Source: a virus. Taken from it: a stretch of 38,413 bases of DNA. The position numbers and the translations under genes are program-made. This document shows positions 7,162 to 14,378 of this stretch, piece by piece; the stretch's first letter is position 1, and every line of letters starts with the position of its first letter. The stretch lies in the IMG/VR virus record IMGVR_UViG_3300042887_002537, positions 1 to 38,413 of that record; one strand, 5' to 3'. The notes under the pieces were generated by a model. That model worked only from the letters and a program-made list of their open reading frames with translations. It did no database searches and was not told where the DNA came from.

Positions 7162-7479
7162 TCAGATCATTCCCAAGATGCGGAGCCACGACTTGGGGTG
7201 ATCGGGTTCCACATCGTCGCCCCACGGCGTTTGGCACACGGAGTCGAACGCCATGAAGTTGAGTTCCTCCGTAGACGGGACGGGGAACCACTCCCACTCG
7301 CCTTCCTCGTTCTTGAGGTACTTGTGGGAGATGATGCCATCGTCACGACGGCAGTAGCCATCGGGAGTCTTGATCCACCTTCCGGTGCTACGCGACTGGA
7401 GGTGGGTGGGCTGACCGTGACCGTTGTTGTCGGAGTAGTCAGCGGGCTTGTCGGTGAGGTTCACATACTTGGGCTGCAT
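7162..7479 (-). CDS. Hypothetical protein
   Basis: 105 residues, rich in Trp, Asp and Tyr (RWIKTPDGYCRRDDG, EGEWEWFPVPS, SWLRILGMI). No known domain seen. AGAAAGGAAACTC fills the gap between box two of the C-run signal and the ATG, a 13-nt insert also found before 11637-12182. Confidence 0.7.
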   Translation of the reverse strand: MQPKYVNLTDKPADYSDNNGHGQPTHLQSRSTGRWIKTPDGYCRRDDGIISHKYLKNEEGEWEWFPVPSTEELNFMAFDSVCQTPWGDDVEPDHPKSWLRILGMI

Positions 7480-7533
7480 GAGTTTCCTTTCTGCCCCAAG
7501 CGGTGCGAGGCAGGGGGAAAACGAGGCGGCTGC

Positions 7534-7707
7534 CTAGAATGCGTCAGCCTTGAGGCAATCGGGGCAGAACTTGAACCACTCCCACGATTCATCGGGATAG
7601 TCGTACCTGCACTCCGTGAGGGCATCGGGATCGAATGACCCGTCACACCCGTCACATCCGCACTTTGTTCCGCTTGTGGTTGAGGACGAGTTGTCGTTGG
7701 GCTTCAT
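7534..7707 (-). CDS. Small zinc-finger protein
   Basis: 57 residues. A CxCxxC group (KCGCDGCDG) near residue 15 and a CPDC group near residue 49 could form one zinc site. GGAGG lies 6 nt before the ATG at 7707. The gene overlaps the last 56 nt of 7652-7876 in another frame, so the two are probably translated together. Short zinc-ribbon proteins like this are common in phage early regions. Confidence 0.65.
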   Translation of the reverse strand: MKPNDNSSSTTSGTKCGCDGCDGSFDPDALTECRYDYPDESWEWFKFCPDCLKADAF

Positions 7708-7876
7708 AGGTTGCCTCCAGTTGTTCGTCTGTCATTCCCGTCACGAAATGGAAGTAGGAAGGGGTGATGACTCTTGGGCTACGAGCCTCGCACTCCCTGC
7801 ATTCCGTCCATCGTCCTGCGTTGGGGTCTTGGTGAACCTCTCCGCACTTGATGCACTTGTTGGGATACTCCATCAC
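7652..7876 (-). CDS. Small zinc-ribbon protein
   Basis: 74 residues. CIKC (about 8-11) and CREC (about 26-29) form a four-cysteine zinc ribbon, followed by a helical tail (TDEQLEATYEAQRQLVLNHK). Its start overlaps the stop of 7873-8061 by ATGA. It probably binds nucleic acid or protein; target unknown. Confidence 0.7.
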   Translation of the reverse strand: MMEYPNKCIKCGEVHQDPNAGRWTECRECEARSPRVITPSYFHFVTGMTDEQLEATYEAQRQLVLNHKRNKVRM

Positions 7877-8061
7877 GCATCCTCGTCAATCACGGTGAAC
7901 GAACCGACCGTGTTGCCGTTGGAGTCCATGATGGCGTGGTTCCTCATGTCGCCTCGCGCCACCTTGCGCGCAAGACTCTCAAAGACGCGGGACACCTCGT
8001 TGAACTCGTCCACATGGAAGGCGTCGTTGTTCAGGTTGATCGTGACTCGCAGTTCAGCCAT
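7873..8061 (-). CDS. Conserved small phage-type protein
   Basis: 62 residues from the ATG at 8061, with AAAGGAA upstream. The layout is a beta strand (LRVTINLNNDAF), a helix (EVSRVFESLARKVARG), then DSNGNTVGSF. It matches a small protein type recurring in many unrelated phages (V.INL.N.AF....E..R.L..L......DsNGN.vG). The role is not known. Confidence 0.7.
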   Translation of the reverse strand: MAELRVTINLNNDAFHVDEFNEVSRVFESLARKVARGDMRNHAIMDSNGNTVGSFTVIDEDA

Positions 8062-8115
8062 TGGGGGAAGTTCCTTTCTGCCCAAAAGTCTACCACGGTG
8101 GGGGAAAAAGAGGGT

Positions 8116-8340
8116 TTAGTAACCCTCCTCGCGCTTCGTGGCGATCAGTTCGCCGTTCATGTCTCGCAGCATGAGGATGTTGAAATCGGTGGGCGACGGG
8201 AAGTTGAACGGAGTAGACCAGCACTCCATCTCCATTCCGGGCTTCACATCAGCCCACGGGAAGCACGACTTGATGCGGGCAGCATCGGTGTAGACATCGT
8301 GGAGGTACAGACCGTTGATGGGGGAAGTTCTCTTGTCCAT
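8116..8340 (-). CDS. Hypothetical small protein
   Basis: 74 residues (MDKRTSPINGLYLHDVYTDA). The start lies exactly 20 nt after the C-run box, but the spacer has no Shine-Dalgarno-like string (it reads CCGACAAACTTCTAGC before ATG), and box two is also off consensus. No domain recognised. Confidence 0.65.
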   Translation of the reverse strand: MDKRTSPINGLYLHDVYTDAARIKSCFPWADVKPGMEMECWSTPFNFPSPTDFNILMLRDMNGELIATKREEGY

Positions 8341-8374
8341 GCTAGAAGTTTGTCGGCAAAGGGGGAAAAAGATA

Positions 8375-8407
8375 GCGGGGCGGGGGAAAGGAAGTACCCC
8401 GCCCCGC
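8375..8407 (-). terminator. Strong terminator after 8422-8562
   Basis: A GC stem of about 11 bp (GCGGGGCGGGG with CCCCCGCCCCGC) is followed by TATCTTTTT, which merges into a C-run signal box. Confidence 0.75.
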
Positions 8408-8421
8408 AGGACGCAAGAAGA

Positions 8422-8562
8422 TTAGAAAGTTTCCGACCCGTACATGGGATCGGTGTAGAACTCGTTTGGCTCCCACATTGGCTCGTCAGACGGCTCCTCG
8501 TAGAAGAACTCGCCGCCGTCGTAGTTGTCCTCGTCAGAGGGGTCTAGCGATGGATCACTCAT
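8422..8562 (-). CDS. Small acidic protein
   Basis: 46 residues, strongly acidic with aromatic residues (MSDPSLDPSDEDNYDGGEFF). GGAGGT lies 4 nt before the ATG at 8562, and the gene overlaps the end of 8555-8806 by 8 nt. Acidic mini-proteins of this kind can mimic DNA or inhibit host enzymes, but nothing here proves that. Confidence 0.6.
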   Translation of the reverse strand: MSDPSLDPSDEDNYDGGEFFYEEPSDEPMWEPNEFYTDPMYGSETF

Positions 8563-8806
8563 CGTTACCTCCAAACAACTCCTCCCAACCTTGCGGGCTG
8601 GTTCCGCTGATGATGAACTCACGATCCTCGCGGGAGAGGTAAGGGAACGCAAGTTGCGCCAACTTGCCGCCCTTCCACGCATCCCAATCGGTGCGGCGAA
8701 CGCTGACGCTGTACGGTTCACCCGTCACGACACACGGACGCTTGATGTCAATCCACTCGCTCTCATCTTGCGAAACGATGAGGCGACCAATCTGCTTGTA
8801 ACCCAT
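8555..8806 (-). CDS. Conserved small phage protein (FPYLS..REFIISG type)
   Basis: 83 residues. RPCVVTGEPYSVSVRRTDWD followed by WKGGKLAQLAFPYLSREDRE and FIISGTSPQGWEELFG matches a widespread phage protein type ('W..G...Q.AFPYL....RE..ISG..P..W...F'), of unknown function. GGAGA precedes the ATG. The gene starts 38 nt after the C-run box. Confidence 0.75.
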   Translation of the reverse strand: MGYKQIGRLIVSQDESEWIDIKRPCVVTGEPYSVSVRRTDWDAWKGGKLAQLAFPYLSREDREFIISGTSPQGWEELFGGNDE

Positions 8807-8860
8807 TCGTTGTCTCCTTTCGACAACCCAAGAGGCGGGGAACAGGGGGAAAAAGAGGAA

Positions 8861-8890
8861 GGGAGCGCATTCACTTCGGAACGCACTCCC
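8861..8890 (-). terminator. Terminator after 8904-9215
   Basis: A stem of about 12 bp, GGGAGTGCGTTC with GAATGCGCTCCC (one bulge), then TTCCTCTTTTT, which enters a C-run box. Confidence 0.7.
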
Positions 8891-8903
8891 TTCGCAGAAA
8901 GGA

Positions 8904-9215
8904 TTAGTTGTCGCAATCTGTGCAGATCGGTACGCCCATTGTACCAACTGCGGGGAACTTGTCAATCCCGTTGATCAGTCCGCCACACTTGTCGCAAGTG
9001 TCCTTCAGCCAAGTTCTTACCTTCGTCACTTCCACGAACCCGGCTCCGTTGCCTTCGGGATCACGCAAGGCAATCACCTGATACACGGCTTCGGGTCGCG
9101 TCACGATGAAGCCGCAGAACGGATCACCATGCGGGTCGCTTTCATCGTAGATGATCTTCGTGATCGTTCCACCGATGAGAGGTTCAAGCATCTGAATGTA
9201 AGGGTTCGACTTCAC
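8904..9215 (-). CDS. Hypothetical protein with C-terminal zinc ribbon
   Basis: 103 residues starting at GTG 9215 (AGGAAGG 8 nt upstream). The start overlaps the stop of 9212-9325 by GTGA. The N-terminal part is beta-rich (GGTITKIIYDE, FIVTRPEAVYQVIAL). The end carries CDKC (about 77-80) and CTDC (about 99-102), a four-Cys zinc ribbon. A longer frame exists upstream but would overlap the small membrane gene entirely. Confidence 0.65.
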   Translation of the reverse strand: MKSNPYIQMLEPLIGGTITKIIYDESDPHGDPFCGFIVTRPEAVYQVIALRDPEGNGAGFVEVTKVRTWLKDTCDKCGGLINGIDKFPAVGTMGVPICTDCDN

Positions 9216-9325
9216 GCCGTTGCCTTCCTGCGCGACTTGCTGCGCTTGCCCTTCATGTCCTTGTGGCACAGGTAGCCAATCAAGGCAAGGTTCGATCCGA
9301 TGAGCATGAGGATGATTGTGTCCAT
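9212..9325 (-). CDS. Single-span membrane microprotein
   Basis: 37 residues: MDTIILMLIGSNLALIGYLC then a basic tail (HKDMKGKRSKSRRK). One transmembrane helix with a positive cytoplasmic end. The ATG at 9325 lies exactly 20 nt after a C-run box, and the spacer carries CCGGAG. The 4-nt overlap with 8904-9215 also supports this frame. Confidence 0.65.
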   Translation of the reverse strand: MDTIILMLIGSNLALIGYLCHKDMKGKRSKSRRKATA

Positions 9326-9355
9326 GCCGCAAATACTCCGGTTGAGGGGGAAAAA

Positions 9356-9384
9356 GAGGGGAGGCGCACTACTTGCCTCCCCTC
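9356..9384 (-). terminator. Terminator fused to C-run signal
   Basis: A perfect 10-bp stem GAGGGGAGGC/GCCTCCCCTC followed at once by TTTTTCCCCC. The CTC that opens the signal box is the last part of the stem. It ends 9400-9828. Confidence 0.8.
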
Positions 9385-9399
9385 CGTTCCGGGGGTCTG

Positions 9400-9828
9400 T
9401 TAGGCGGTTGCGACCGGGAGGTTATCCCCCGTCACGGTGGCATCGCCCGCCACTTCGATGCGCGTCTTGCCGGAGCGCACCTTCTGCACGAATGCGCCCA
9501 TCTCCTCAAGCCGCTTCGTGGTGGACTCCTTCAGCGACTCGCGCAGCACCTTGCGCTGCTTGTCGTTCATCTCCATGATCGTGGGGATGCAGTCGATCAC
9601 GGCATCCTGCGTAACCCCGTTGATCTTGGACATGAGAACCGCCACGAGCGTCCACGGGCAGAGTTCCTGCACGGCGGTGTAAGTCTCGTCCGCACCCTTG
9701 TCGGCGGTGAAGTTGAACGCCACTTCCACGCGACCGGAGGTGAAGCCTTCGGGGAGGTTGAGGAGTTCCTTCACGATCTCCGCAGCACCCTTCGACTTCA
9801 CATCGAGGCTGATCTTCGTCATCGTCAT
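9400..9828 (-). CDS. Hypothetical protein
   Basis: 142 residues, starting MTMTKISLDVKSKGAAEIVK; AAAGGACG lies upstream. Mixed alpha/beta: strands at 4-9 and 35-41 (RVEVAFNF), helices around 60-110 (LVAVLMSKINGVTQDAVI and DKQRKVLRESLKES). No catalytic motif. A second ATG at 9822 (MTKIS) is also possible. Unknown function. Confidence 0.7.
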   Translation of the reverse strand: MTMTKISLDVKSKGAAEIVKELLNLPEGFTSGRVEVAFNFTADKGADETYTAVQELCPWTLVAVLMSKINGVTQDAVIDCIPTIMEMNDKQRKVLRESLKESTTKRLEEMGAFVQKVRSGKTRIEVAGDATVTGDNLPVATA

Positions 9829-9912
9829 CGTTCGTCCTTTCTTGTTGCGTCTGCTGCCCACGGCGGGCAACACCGCAACCCCACCGGGGAAGGGGGAAAA
9901 CGAGGCGGCTGC

Positions 9913-10176
9913 TTACTTCTCGTCCTTCTTCGCCGCATCCATCAGGTCAGCGATTGGATCTTCAGGAATCCCCGTTGCACACTCGTCAACAAGGTTCCAG
10001 ATGTAGTCAAACAGAGCATCGCAGTTGTGAGACATATCTTCAATGACACGCTCTGCGCGCTCCTCGCTGCAACCAAGATGGTCAGCGACATCAAGGGCAG
10101 TTAGGTCGATGGTGAACACACGCCGCTGCTGCTTGAGGAGGAAATCAGCGGTTTGCTTGTTTGCAGGATGCGTCAT
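9913..10176 (-). CDS. Hypothetical protein with C-terminal DPxxxL tail
   Basis: 87 residues. Residues 10-50 look like a small helix-turn-helix (VFTIDLTALDVADHLGCSEE then RAERVIEDM). The C-terminus DPIADLMDAAKKDEK matches a tail found on several neighbours (10173-10478, 13852-14337, 14895-15365, 18270-18518). It overlaps 10173-10478 by ATGA. Confidence 0.7.
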   Translation of the reverse strand: MTHPANKQTADFLLKQQRRVFTIDLTALDVADHLGCSEERAERVIEDMSHNCDALFDYIWNLVDECATGIPEDPIADLMDAAKKDEK

Positions 10177-10478
10177 TTCTTGCCTTTCTTCTTGGACTTT
10201 GCTGCGTCTACGAGATCGTCAAGGGGGTCAGGGTCGTAATCAGCGATGTAGGCATCGACAAGATCGGAGAACACGCGGAACATATGTCCTTCGCGCTCCT
10301 CCTCTGCCATCACTTCCTTCAGAATCTTTCCCGCGATTTCTGCGGTAATGGACTTGTCTTGATGACTTGCAGAGTCGATTACAAAGTTTGGACACACATA
10401 GAAGCAGCAGATGTGCTGATCTCCTCCAAACTCCTTCTCCAAACGCTTGAGTTCAGCGATTGCCTTCTTGATCTTCAT
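10173..10478 (-). CDS. Hypothetical protein with C-terminal DPxxxL tail
   Basis: 101 residues, mainly helical: KKAIAELKRLEKEFGGDQH, a hydrophobic strand, then EIAGKILKEVMAEEERE. The end DPDPLDDLVDAAKSKKKGKK carries the recurrent DP[L/I]..L...AK motif plus a Lys tail. It lies 9 nt after 10488-10886 without its own C-run signal, so it belongs to that transcript. Confidence 0.7.
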   Translation of the reverse strand: MKIKKAIAELKRLEKEFGGDQHICCFYVCPNFVIDSASHQDKSITAEIAGKILKEVMAEEEREGHMFRVFSDLVDAYIADYDPDPLDDLVDAAKSKKKGKK

Positions 10479-10487
10479 TGCGGTGCC

Positions 10488-10886
10488 TCACTTGGTTTCC
10501 ATCGTCTGAAGCAGTGCCATGCTCTTTGTGAAGTCATCAGGTCGCATGATCTTGCCCTTCGTGAACAAGTCGGGATGTCGGTGGGTGAGGATCATCCACG
10601 CATTTCCGCTCTTGTTGTGTTCGGTGCTGACATACCAACAGTAGAACCTGCGGTGCATGGTCTGTCCGTTCGGATACAGAACCATAGCAATGTGCTGACC
10701 GCTGTAGGTCTCCTTCATCATCGCACGGAACTCATCCGTCTGAAACGCAATCGCGTTTGGGTCGATCTCGTCATTCTCAAGAGATGGGAGCATCTCGTTG
10801 AGGACATCAATCGTTCCTACGGTGCACGATGCGAGAGTTGTCATGCGTTCGTATACCAAGTTTCTGATCGGGTGCTTTGCGTCCAC
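10488..10886 (-). CDS. Hypothetical protein
   Basis: 132 residues, start codon GTG at 10886 with GGAGGT 8 nt upstream, exactly 20 nt after a C-run box. Residues 55-105 (GQHIAMVLYPNGQTMHRRFY, then CWYVSTEHNKSGNAW) look like a small beta sheet. The YPNG turn also occurs in 17274-17801. First gene of a three-gene unit with 10173 and 9913. Confidence 0.7.
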   Translation of the reverse strand: MDAKHPIRNLVYERMTTLASCTVGTIDVLNEMLPSLENDEIDPNAIAFQTDEFRAMMKETYSGQHIAMVLYPNGQTMHRRFYCWYVSTEHNKSGNAWMILTHRHPDLFTKGKIMRPDDFTKSMALLQTMETK

Positions 10887-10928
10887 GATGCAACACCTCC
10901 TTCGGTGGGGGAAAACGAGGCAGTTGCC

Positions 10929-11129
10929 TTACTCCACTTCCACCCACTTCATAACGGTGACAAGAAGTTCATCGTAGTTGCCCTTCGTTGCCTCTGACAT
11001 GAAGTTGTCGATCTCGTTGCGAGGAACGCCGCCACGCTTCATTTCCCTCTGAACGCGACCAAGAATGGCGAAAGCGTTGCCGTCCTGTCCAACCAGTTGC
11101 ACGGTGATGTTTGGGTACTTGGGTTCCAT
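10929..11129 (-). CDS. Conserved small phage protein (LVGQDGNAFAILG type)
   Basis: 66 residues from the ATG at 11129, GGAG 6 nt upstream. NITVQLVGQDGNAFAILGRV then NYDELLVTVMKWVEVE closely follows a small protein type common in many phages and mobile elements; function unknown. It is separated by one base from 11131-11565, so it is co-transcribed with it. Confidence 0.75.
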   Translation of the reverse strand: MEPKYPNITVQLVGQDGNAFAILGRVQREMKRGGVPRNEIDNFMSEATKGNYDELLVTVMKWVEVE

Positions 11130-11130
11130 A

Positions 11131-11565
11131 TCAGTCTCCATCAGGTGAGTTGTCATCGGGCATCCCGTCATAGCGGGGGTCAGTCCAATCAGGACACTTG
11201 TCGATAATCATGTCTTGGATGATCTCGCTGTCGTTGATCTCGTTCAGCCATTCGTACAGGTTGATCCCGTAGTCAGAGAGAACACCGCTGACGAAATCCG
11301 GGTTGAACTGTTGGCTGTTGGTAGCGGTCAGTACGGTTCCGCTGTCGTTGGAAGCCTTGATGCCTTCAACGCCGTACTCCACCCACTCCCATCCGCCACC
11401 GATGTCCACACCACGCGCTCCCCAGAACTCGTAGGCTCCGATGCCGCCACGCACCCACTCGTACTTGACCTTCAGGGTCAGGTCGATCTTCCAGCCCGGT
11501 GCGGACTTCAGGGAGATACCGTTGAGGATGATGTCCGTTTCGCGCTCGTAGGTTGAGTTGCTCAT
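11131..11565 (-). CDS. Hypothetical protein
   Basis: 144 residues from the ATG at 11565, exactly 20 nt after a C-run box; GAAAGGAC lies in the spacer. Beta-rich N-terminal half (WKIDLTLKVKYEWVRGGIGA, ARGVDIGGGWEWVEYGVEG) and an acidic Asp-rich C-terminus. No known domain recognised. Confidence 0.7.
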   Translation of the reverse strand: MSNSTYERETDIILNGISLKSAPGWKIDLTLKVKYEWVRGGIGAYEFWGARGVDIGGGWEWVEYGVEGIKASNDSGTVLTATNSQQFNPDFVSGVLSDYGINLYEWLNEINDSEIIQDMIIDKCPDWTDPRYDGMPDDNSPDGD

Positions 11566-11600
11566 GCTCCAAGTCCTTTCGGGCAGGGGGAAAACGAGGC

Positions 11601-11622
11601 GGCGGGAGTATTTCATCCCGCC
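11601..11622 (-). terminator. Hairpin after 11637-12182
   Basis: A 7-bp GGCGGGA/TCCCGCC stem with an 8-nt loop, then GCCTCGTTTT, which is the next C-run signal. Confidence 0.65.
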
Positions 11623-11636
11623 ACCCCATTCCGTCG

Positions 11637-12182
11637 TCAGTCAACGCCCACTCCGGTTGTCTTGATGATTTCGCCATCCTTGTAGGTGACGCTTCCGCGA
11701 CCGATACACCCCGGCTCGTAAAACGAGAGCAGGATGTTCGCATCGGGGAACATCTCCGACAGTTTTTGGATCACGGGTTCAGGAGGTGCCCATGCGGTAT
11801 CAAAGGAGTAGATCATTGAACCCTTCTTCTCCTCAAATCCGATGTCCTCTCCGTTCACCGACCACTTCGTGCCCCAGTTGTTGACACGCCAGTTCCACCA
11901 CTCTGGCATACCCTTCTCTTCCTTCTTGGACAGACGCTCAAGAATCTCCGCAGATGACATCTTTGCCTTGCGGCGCGGATCTTCCGGGTCGAGAATCTCG
12001 TCAGGCTGCGGAATGATGCTGTGGAAGCAGAAGATGCTGTCCACACAGGTGAGTTCGCCATCCTCTCGCTTCTCAAAGTTGAAGGGGCGAACATACTCCT
12101 TGCCCTTCAGCGTTTCCTTGATCGCTGCGAGAGTTGCGGGCTTTGCCTTGATACGAACCTTGTTCAGACACCAGTTTGGCAT
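11637..12182 (-). CDS. Api92/YubB-like ferredoxin-fold protein (DUF1281 type)
   Basis: 181 residues. MPNWCLNKVRIKAKPATLAA at the start, WWNWRVNNWGTKW near 96-108, and TAWAPPEPVIQKLSEMFPDA near 130-150 are signature blocks of the Api92/YubB family found in phages and plasmids. The fold is described as ferredoxin-like. The function is unsettled. A 33-nt leader follows the C-run box, with AGAAAGGAAACTC before the ATG. Confidence 0.8.
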   Translation of the reverse strand: MPNWCLNKVRIKAKPATLAAIKETLKGKEYVRPFNFEKREDGELTCVDSIFCFHSIIPQPDEILDPEDPRRKAKMSSAEILERLSKKEEKGMPEWWNWRVNNWGTKWSVNGEDIGFEEKKGSMIYSFDTAWAPPEPVIQKLSEMFPDANILLSFYEPGCIGRGSVTYKDGEIIKTTGVGVD

Positions 12183-12241
12183 GAGTTTCCTTTCTGCCTC
12201 AAAGCGGTGGGCGGTGGGGGAAAACGAGGCAGTTGCCTTCT

Positions 12242-12829
12242 TTACGCCACTTGCGGCTCCTCAATGGGAGAGAAGTAGTCAAAGATTGAAGCCAACTTGC
12301 CCCAACGCTTGCGGCGCGACAAGAATCGGTGCAGCGCAAGAGTCACGGTGCAGTCACGGACGCAATACTCCATCATTTCATCGGAATACTGCGAGAACGG
12401 ATTGGTCTTCTTGTTGAACAAACCCTTGTGGATGCCCAAACGGAATCCCCAAGTCTCCAACTTGTGCCGACCACGCTGACCTTCGGGAACCCGATCCTCA
12501 CGGTACCCGTTGGGGAACAGTTCCTTTGCCATCTTCTGCGTACAGGTGATGACAACTTCTTTGGGGAACTTTGCCCCAATGTAGGACTCAATCACCTGCA
12601 CATCGAACTTCGCGTAATGAGCGATGACTTCGTTCGCTTGGTTGAAGATCCAAATGATGCCGTCACGGACTCGCTCCTCACGGAACCGATACACCTTGTT
12701 CGTGTCTGCGTCAATGGCGACAAGACAATGAACGGACTTCAGGGAACTGAAGTCACCCTTGTGCCAAGCATCAAAGTTGATGGCGTTAGTTTCGCAATCA
12801 ATGACGAATCTTCGGGTGCGGTGTGCCAT
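12242..12829 (-). CDS. Stand-alone 3'-5' exonuclease, T7 DNA polymerase-type domain
   Basis: 195 residues. Exo I: VIDCETN (D11, E13). Exo II: IAHYAKFD (D76). Exo III: YCVRD (Y155, D159). HKLETWGFRLGIHKG followed by SDEMMEYCVRDCTVTLALHR is strikingly like the proofreading domain of phage T7 gp5. The protein ends right after that domain, so no polymerase part is present. It could proofread for a separate polymerase, degrade host DNA, or serve repair with the RadA-like and UvdE genes. Start 20 nt after a C-run box. Confidence 0.85.
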   Translation of the reverse strand: MAHRTRRFVIDCETNAINFDAWHKGDFSSLKSVHCLVAIDADTNKVYRFREERVRDGIIWIFNQANEVIAHYAKFDVQVIESYIGAKFPKEVVITCTQKMAKELFPNGYREDRVPEGQRGRHKLETWGFRLGIHKGLFNKKTNPFSQYSDEMMEYCVRDCTVTLALHRFLSRRKRWGKLASIFDYFSPIEEPQVA

Positions 12830-12860
12830 GCCTCAAGTCCTTTCGGGCAGGGGGAAAAAG

Positions 12861-13025
12861 TCAGTCCATCCACCTGCCATGCTTGAACAGGTGCCAAATG
12901 CGGTGCCGCAGGATTGCCCATCCAAGACTGATCCACGAATGGGCGACATACCTACCTTCGGGGCAAGCCATGCAGTAGGTGATCTGCTTCTGCTGAAGCG
13001 GGAAGTTGGAATAGGGGTCGTTCAT
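12861..13025 (-). CDS. Small Trp-rich protein
   Basis: 54 residues: MNDPYSNFPLQQKQITYCMA then CPEGRYVAHSWISLGWAILR. AGGACTAACC precedes the ATG, 2 nt after the stop of 13028-13384. Its TGA stop overlaps the next C-run signal, changing CTC to GAC. The single CxxC (CMAC) and several Trp/His residues are the only notable features. Confidence 0.6.
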   Translation of the reverse strand: MNDPYSNFPLQQKQITYCMACPEGRYVAHSWISLGWAILRHRIWHLFKHGRWMD

Positions 13026-13027
13026 GG

Positions 13028-13384
13028 TTAGTCCTGCATATTGATTTCGGGTTCAAACGGAACGCCAGCCTTGTCAAGCATGGCGTAGAAAGTCTCGTCC
13101 ACGGCACCGAACAGGTACATCACATCGTCAATCTCGTCCGCGCTGTAGGGGGTTCCGTTGAAACCATCGTCAAGAATCTGCTTCACTTCGTCCCACGCAT
13201 TGACGGCAGCGCGCATGGAGATGTCTGAACCCGTGAGGGACTGCTGAATGTTGTCAAAGTGAGTACGGATAGAGTTGCACCACTTGCGATCCTTCTCGTT
13301 CATCTTGATGAGGGCAGCACGGAGGCTCCCGCATCCGATCAGGACGGTAGCGATGGCAAGACGCTCAGGGACATTGGGCTTCAT
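13028..13384 (-). CDS. Hypothetical helical protein
   Basis: 118 residues, mostly helical (ERLAIATVLIGCGSLRAALI, AVNAWDEVKQILDDG), acidic end (FEPEINMQD). GAAAGGAAACAC stands before the ATG. It follows 13399-13779 after 14 nt and shares its transcript. No known domain. Confidence 0.7.
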   Translation of the reverse strand: MKPNVPERLAIATVLIGCGSLRAALIKMNEKDRKWCNSIRTHFDNIQQSLTGSDISMRAAVNAWDEVKQILDDGFNGTPYSADEIDDVMYLFGAVDETFYAMLDKAGVPFEPEINMQD

Positions 13385-13398
13385 GTGTTTCCTTTCGT

Positions 13399-13779
13399 TT
13401 ACTGTGACAGTTCCGTGTCACATTCGGCAAGAACTTCGGAAAGAGTCGTAGCAGGGTTGATCTTTGCTAGATCATTCATCTGCTGCTTGATTTCTTTTCT
13501 GACCGCTTCGGGGTTGTCCCACGAATCAAGCCACTCGCTGTCATTCAAGACACGCTTCAGCGCATCGTATGCAATCTTCAGGATGTTGAAGCCGTAGGGA
13601 GTAACTCCACGGCAACCGGAGAGAACCGCGATGGTGATTCCGGCAGCAGCACGAATCTCATCGTGATTATTGCCTTCAAGACCCTTCTTGACCTTGCCCC
13701 AAAAAGCGTCGTCGATCACGATGCCAGCCCAATCAAGAGCGTGATCGTTGTCGAATGCCTTGTATCCCCATGCGCCCAT
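13399..13779 (-). CDS. DUF4259-like protein
   Basis: 126 residues. The opening MGAWGYKAFDNDHALDWAG is the DUF4259 signature (MG.WG...F.ND.A.DW). Helices rich in Ala/Asp follow. The family is scattered over bacteria and phages without known activity. It begins 51 nt after a C-run box, with AAAGGAACTCACT before the ATG. Confidence 0.8.
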   Translation of the reverse strand: MGAWGYKAFDNDHALDWAGIVIDDAFWGKVKKGLEGNNHDEIRAAAGITIAVLSGCRGVTPYGFNILKIAYDALKRVLNDSEWLDSWDNPEAVRKEIKQQMNDLAKINPATTLSEVLAECDTELSQ

Positions 13780-13851
13780 AGTGAGTTCCTTTGTGTTGAT
13801 GACCTGTGCTGCCCCAAACCCGGCAGGGGAGGGGGAAAACGAGGGAGTTGC

Positions 13852-14337
13852 TTAGTCCTGCTTTGCCGTATTTAGAAGTTCATCAATGGGATCAATCAAC
13901 CCATCCTCAAGAAGAACATCGTACAACTTCCTGTAACGACCTTCTGATGTGGGCTTTACAAGCCACTCCTTGTTGTGGCAGTCGTACAGGTAAATCCATT
14001 CAGCCCAAACACTTTGGGCAAGTGACTTGAGTTTCCGGTTGTCCTTGAGGATTCGCGCTTCACAACCCTCGTCGCCACGGTCACGCCCGAAAGCCGTACA
14101 CCATCCATTGTCGCTTCCGACCTTATTGAGAGGATCGGTCATGTCATGCTTCTCGCCCAACTTTTCGCGGAGGCTTGACAGGTCGCCAAGAGACATGAGG
14201 GCTTCAACTTGCTCAACCGTGTTGTAGCAGTTGTAAAGAATCATGCCGTTGTTGCTGATGTACCCGTCCCAATGGCAATAGATCGCCTTGATCTCGCCGT
14301 TGGTCAGGGTCATTCCGATCATGCTTCGTGTAGCCAT
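13852..14337 (-). CDS. Conserved phage protein (MATRS...CHWDGY type)
   Basis: 161 residues. MATRSMIGMTLTNGEIKAIY with CHWDGYISNNG, then CYNTVEQVEALMSLGDLSSL, is a well-known phage hypothetical family. The C-terminal tail DPIDELLNTAKQD carries the recurrent DP[L/I]..L...AK motif. GGGGAGG lies in the 20-nt spacer between C-run box and ATG. Function unknown. Confidence 0.75.
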   Translation of the reverse strand: MATRSMIGMTLTNGEIKAIYCHWDGYISNNGMILYNCYNTVEQVEALMSLGDLSSLREKLGEKHDMTDPLNKVGSDNGWCTAFGRDRGDEGCEARILKDNRKLKSLAQSVWAEWIYLYDCHNKEWLVKPTSEGRYRKLYDVLLEDGLIDPIDELLNTAKQD

Positions 14338-14378
14338 GCTGCAACCTCCCCATCTAAGGGGGAAAACGAGGCGACTGA

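Noticed and set aside
8904-9332. TTG-started longer form of 8904-9215
   Set aside because: It would overlap the 37-codon membrane gene entirely and gives a low-complexity His/Gln-rich extension; GTG at 9215 has a good ribosome site and coupling overlap.
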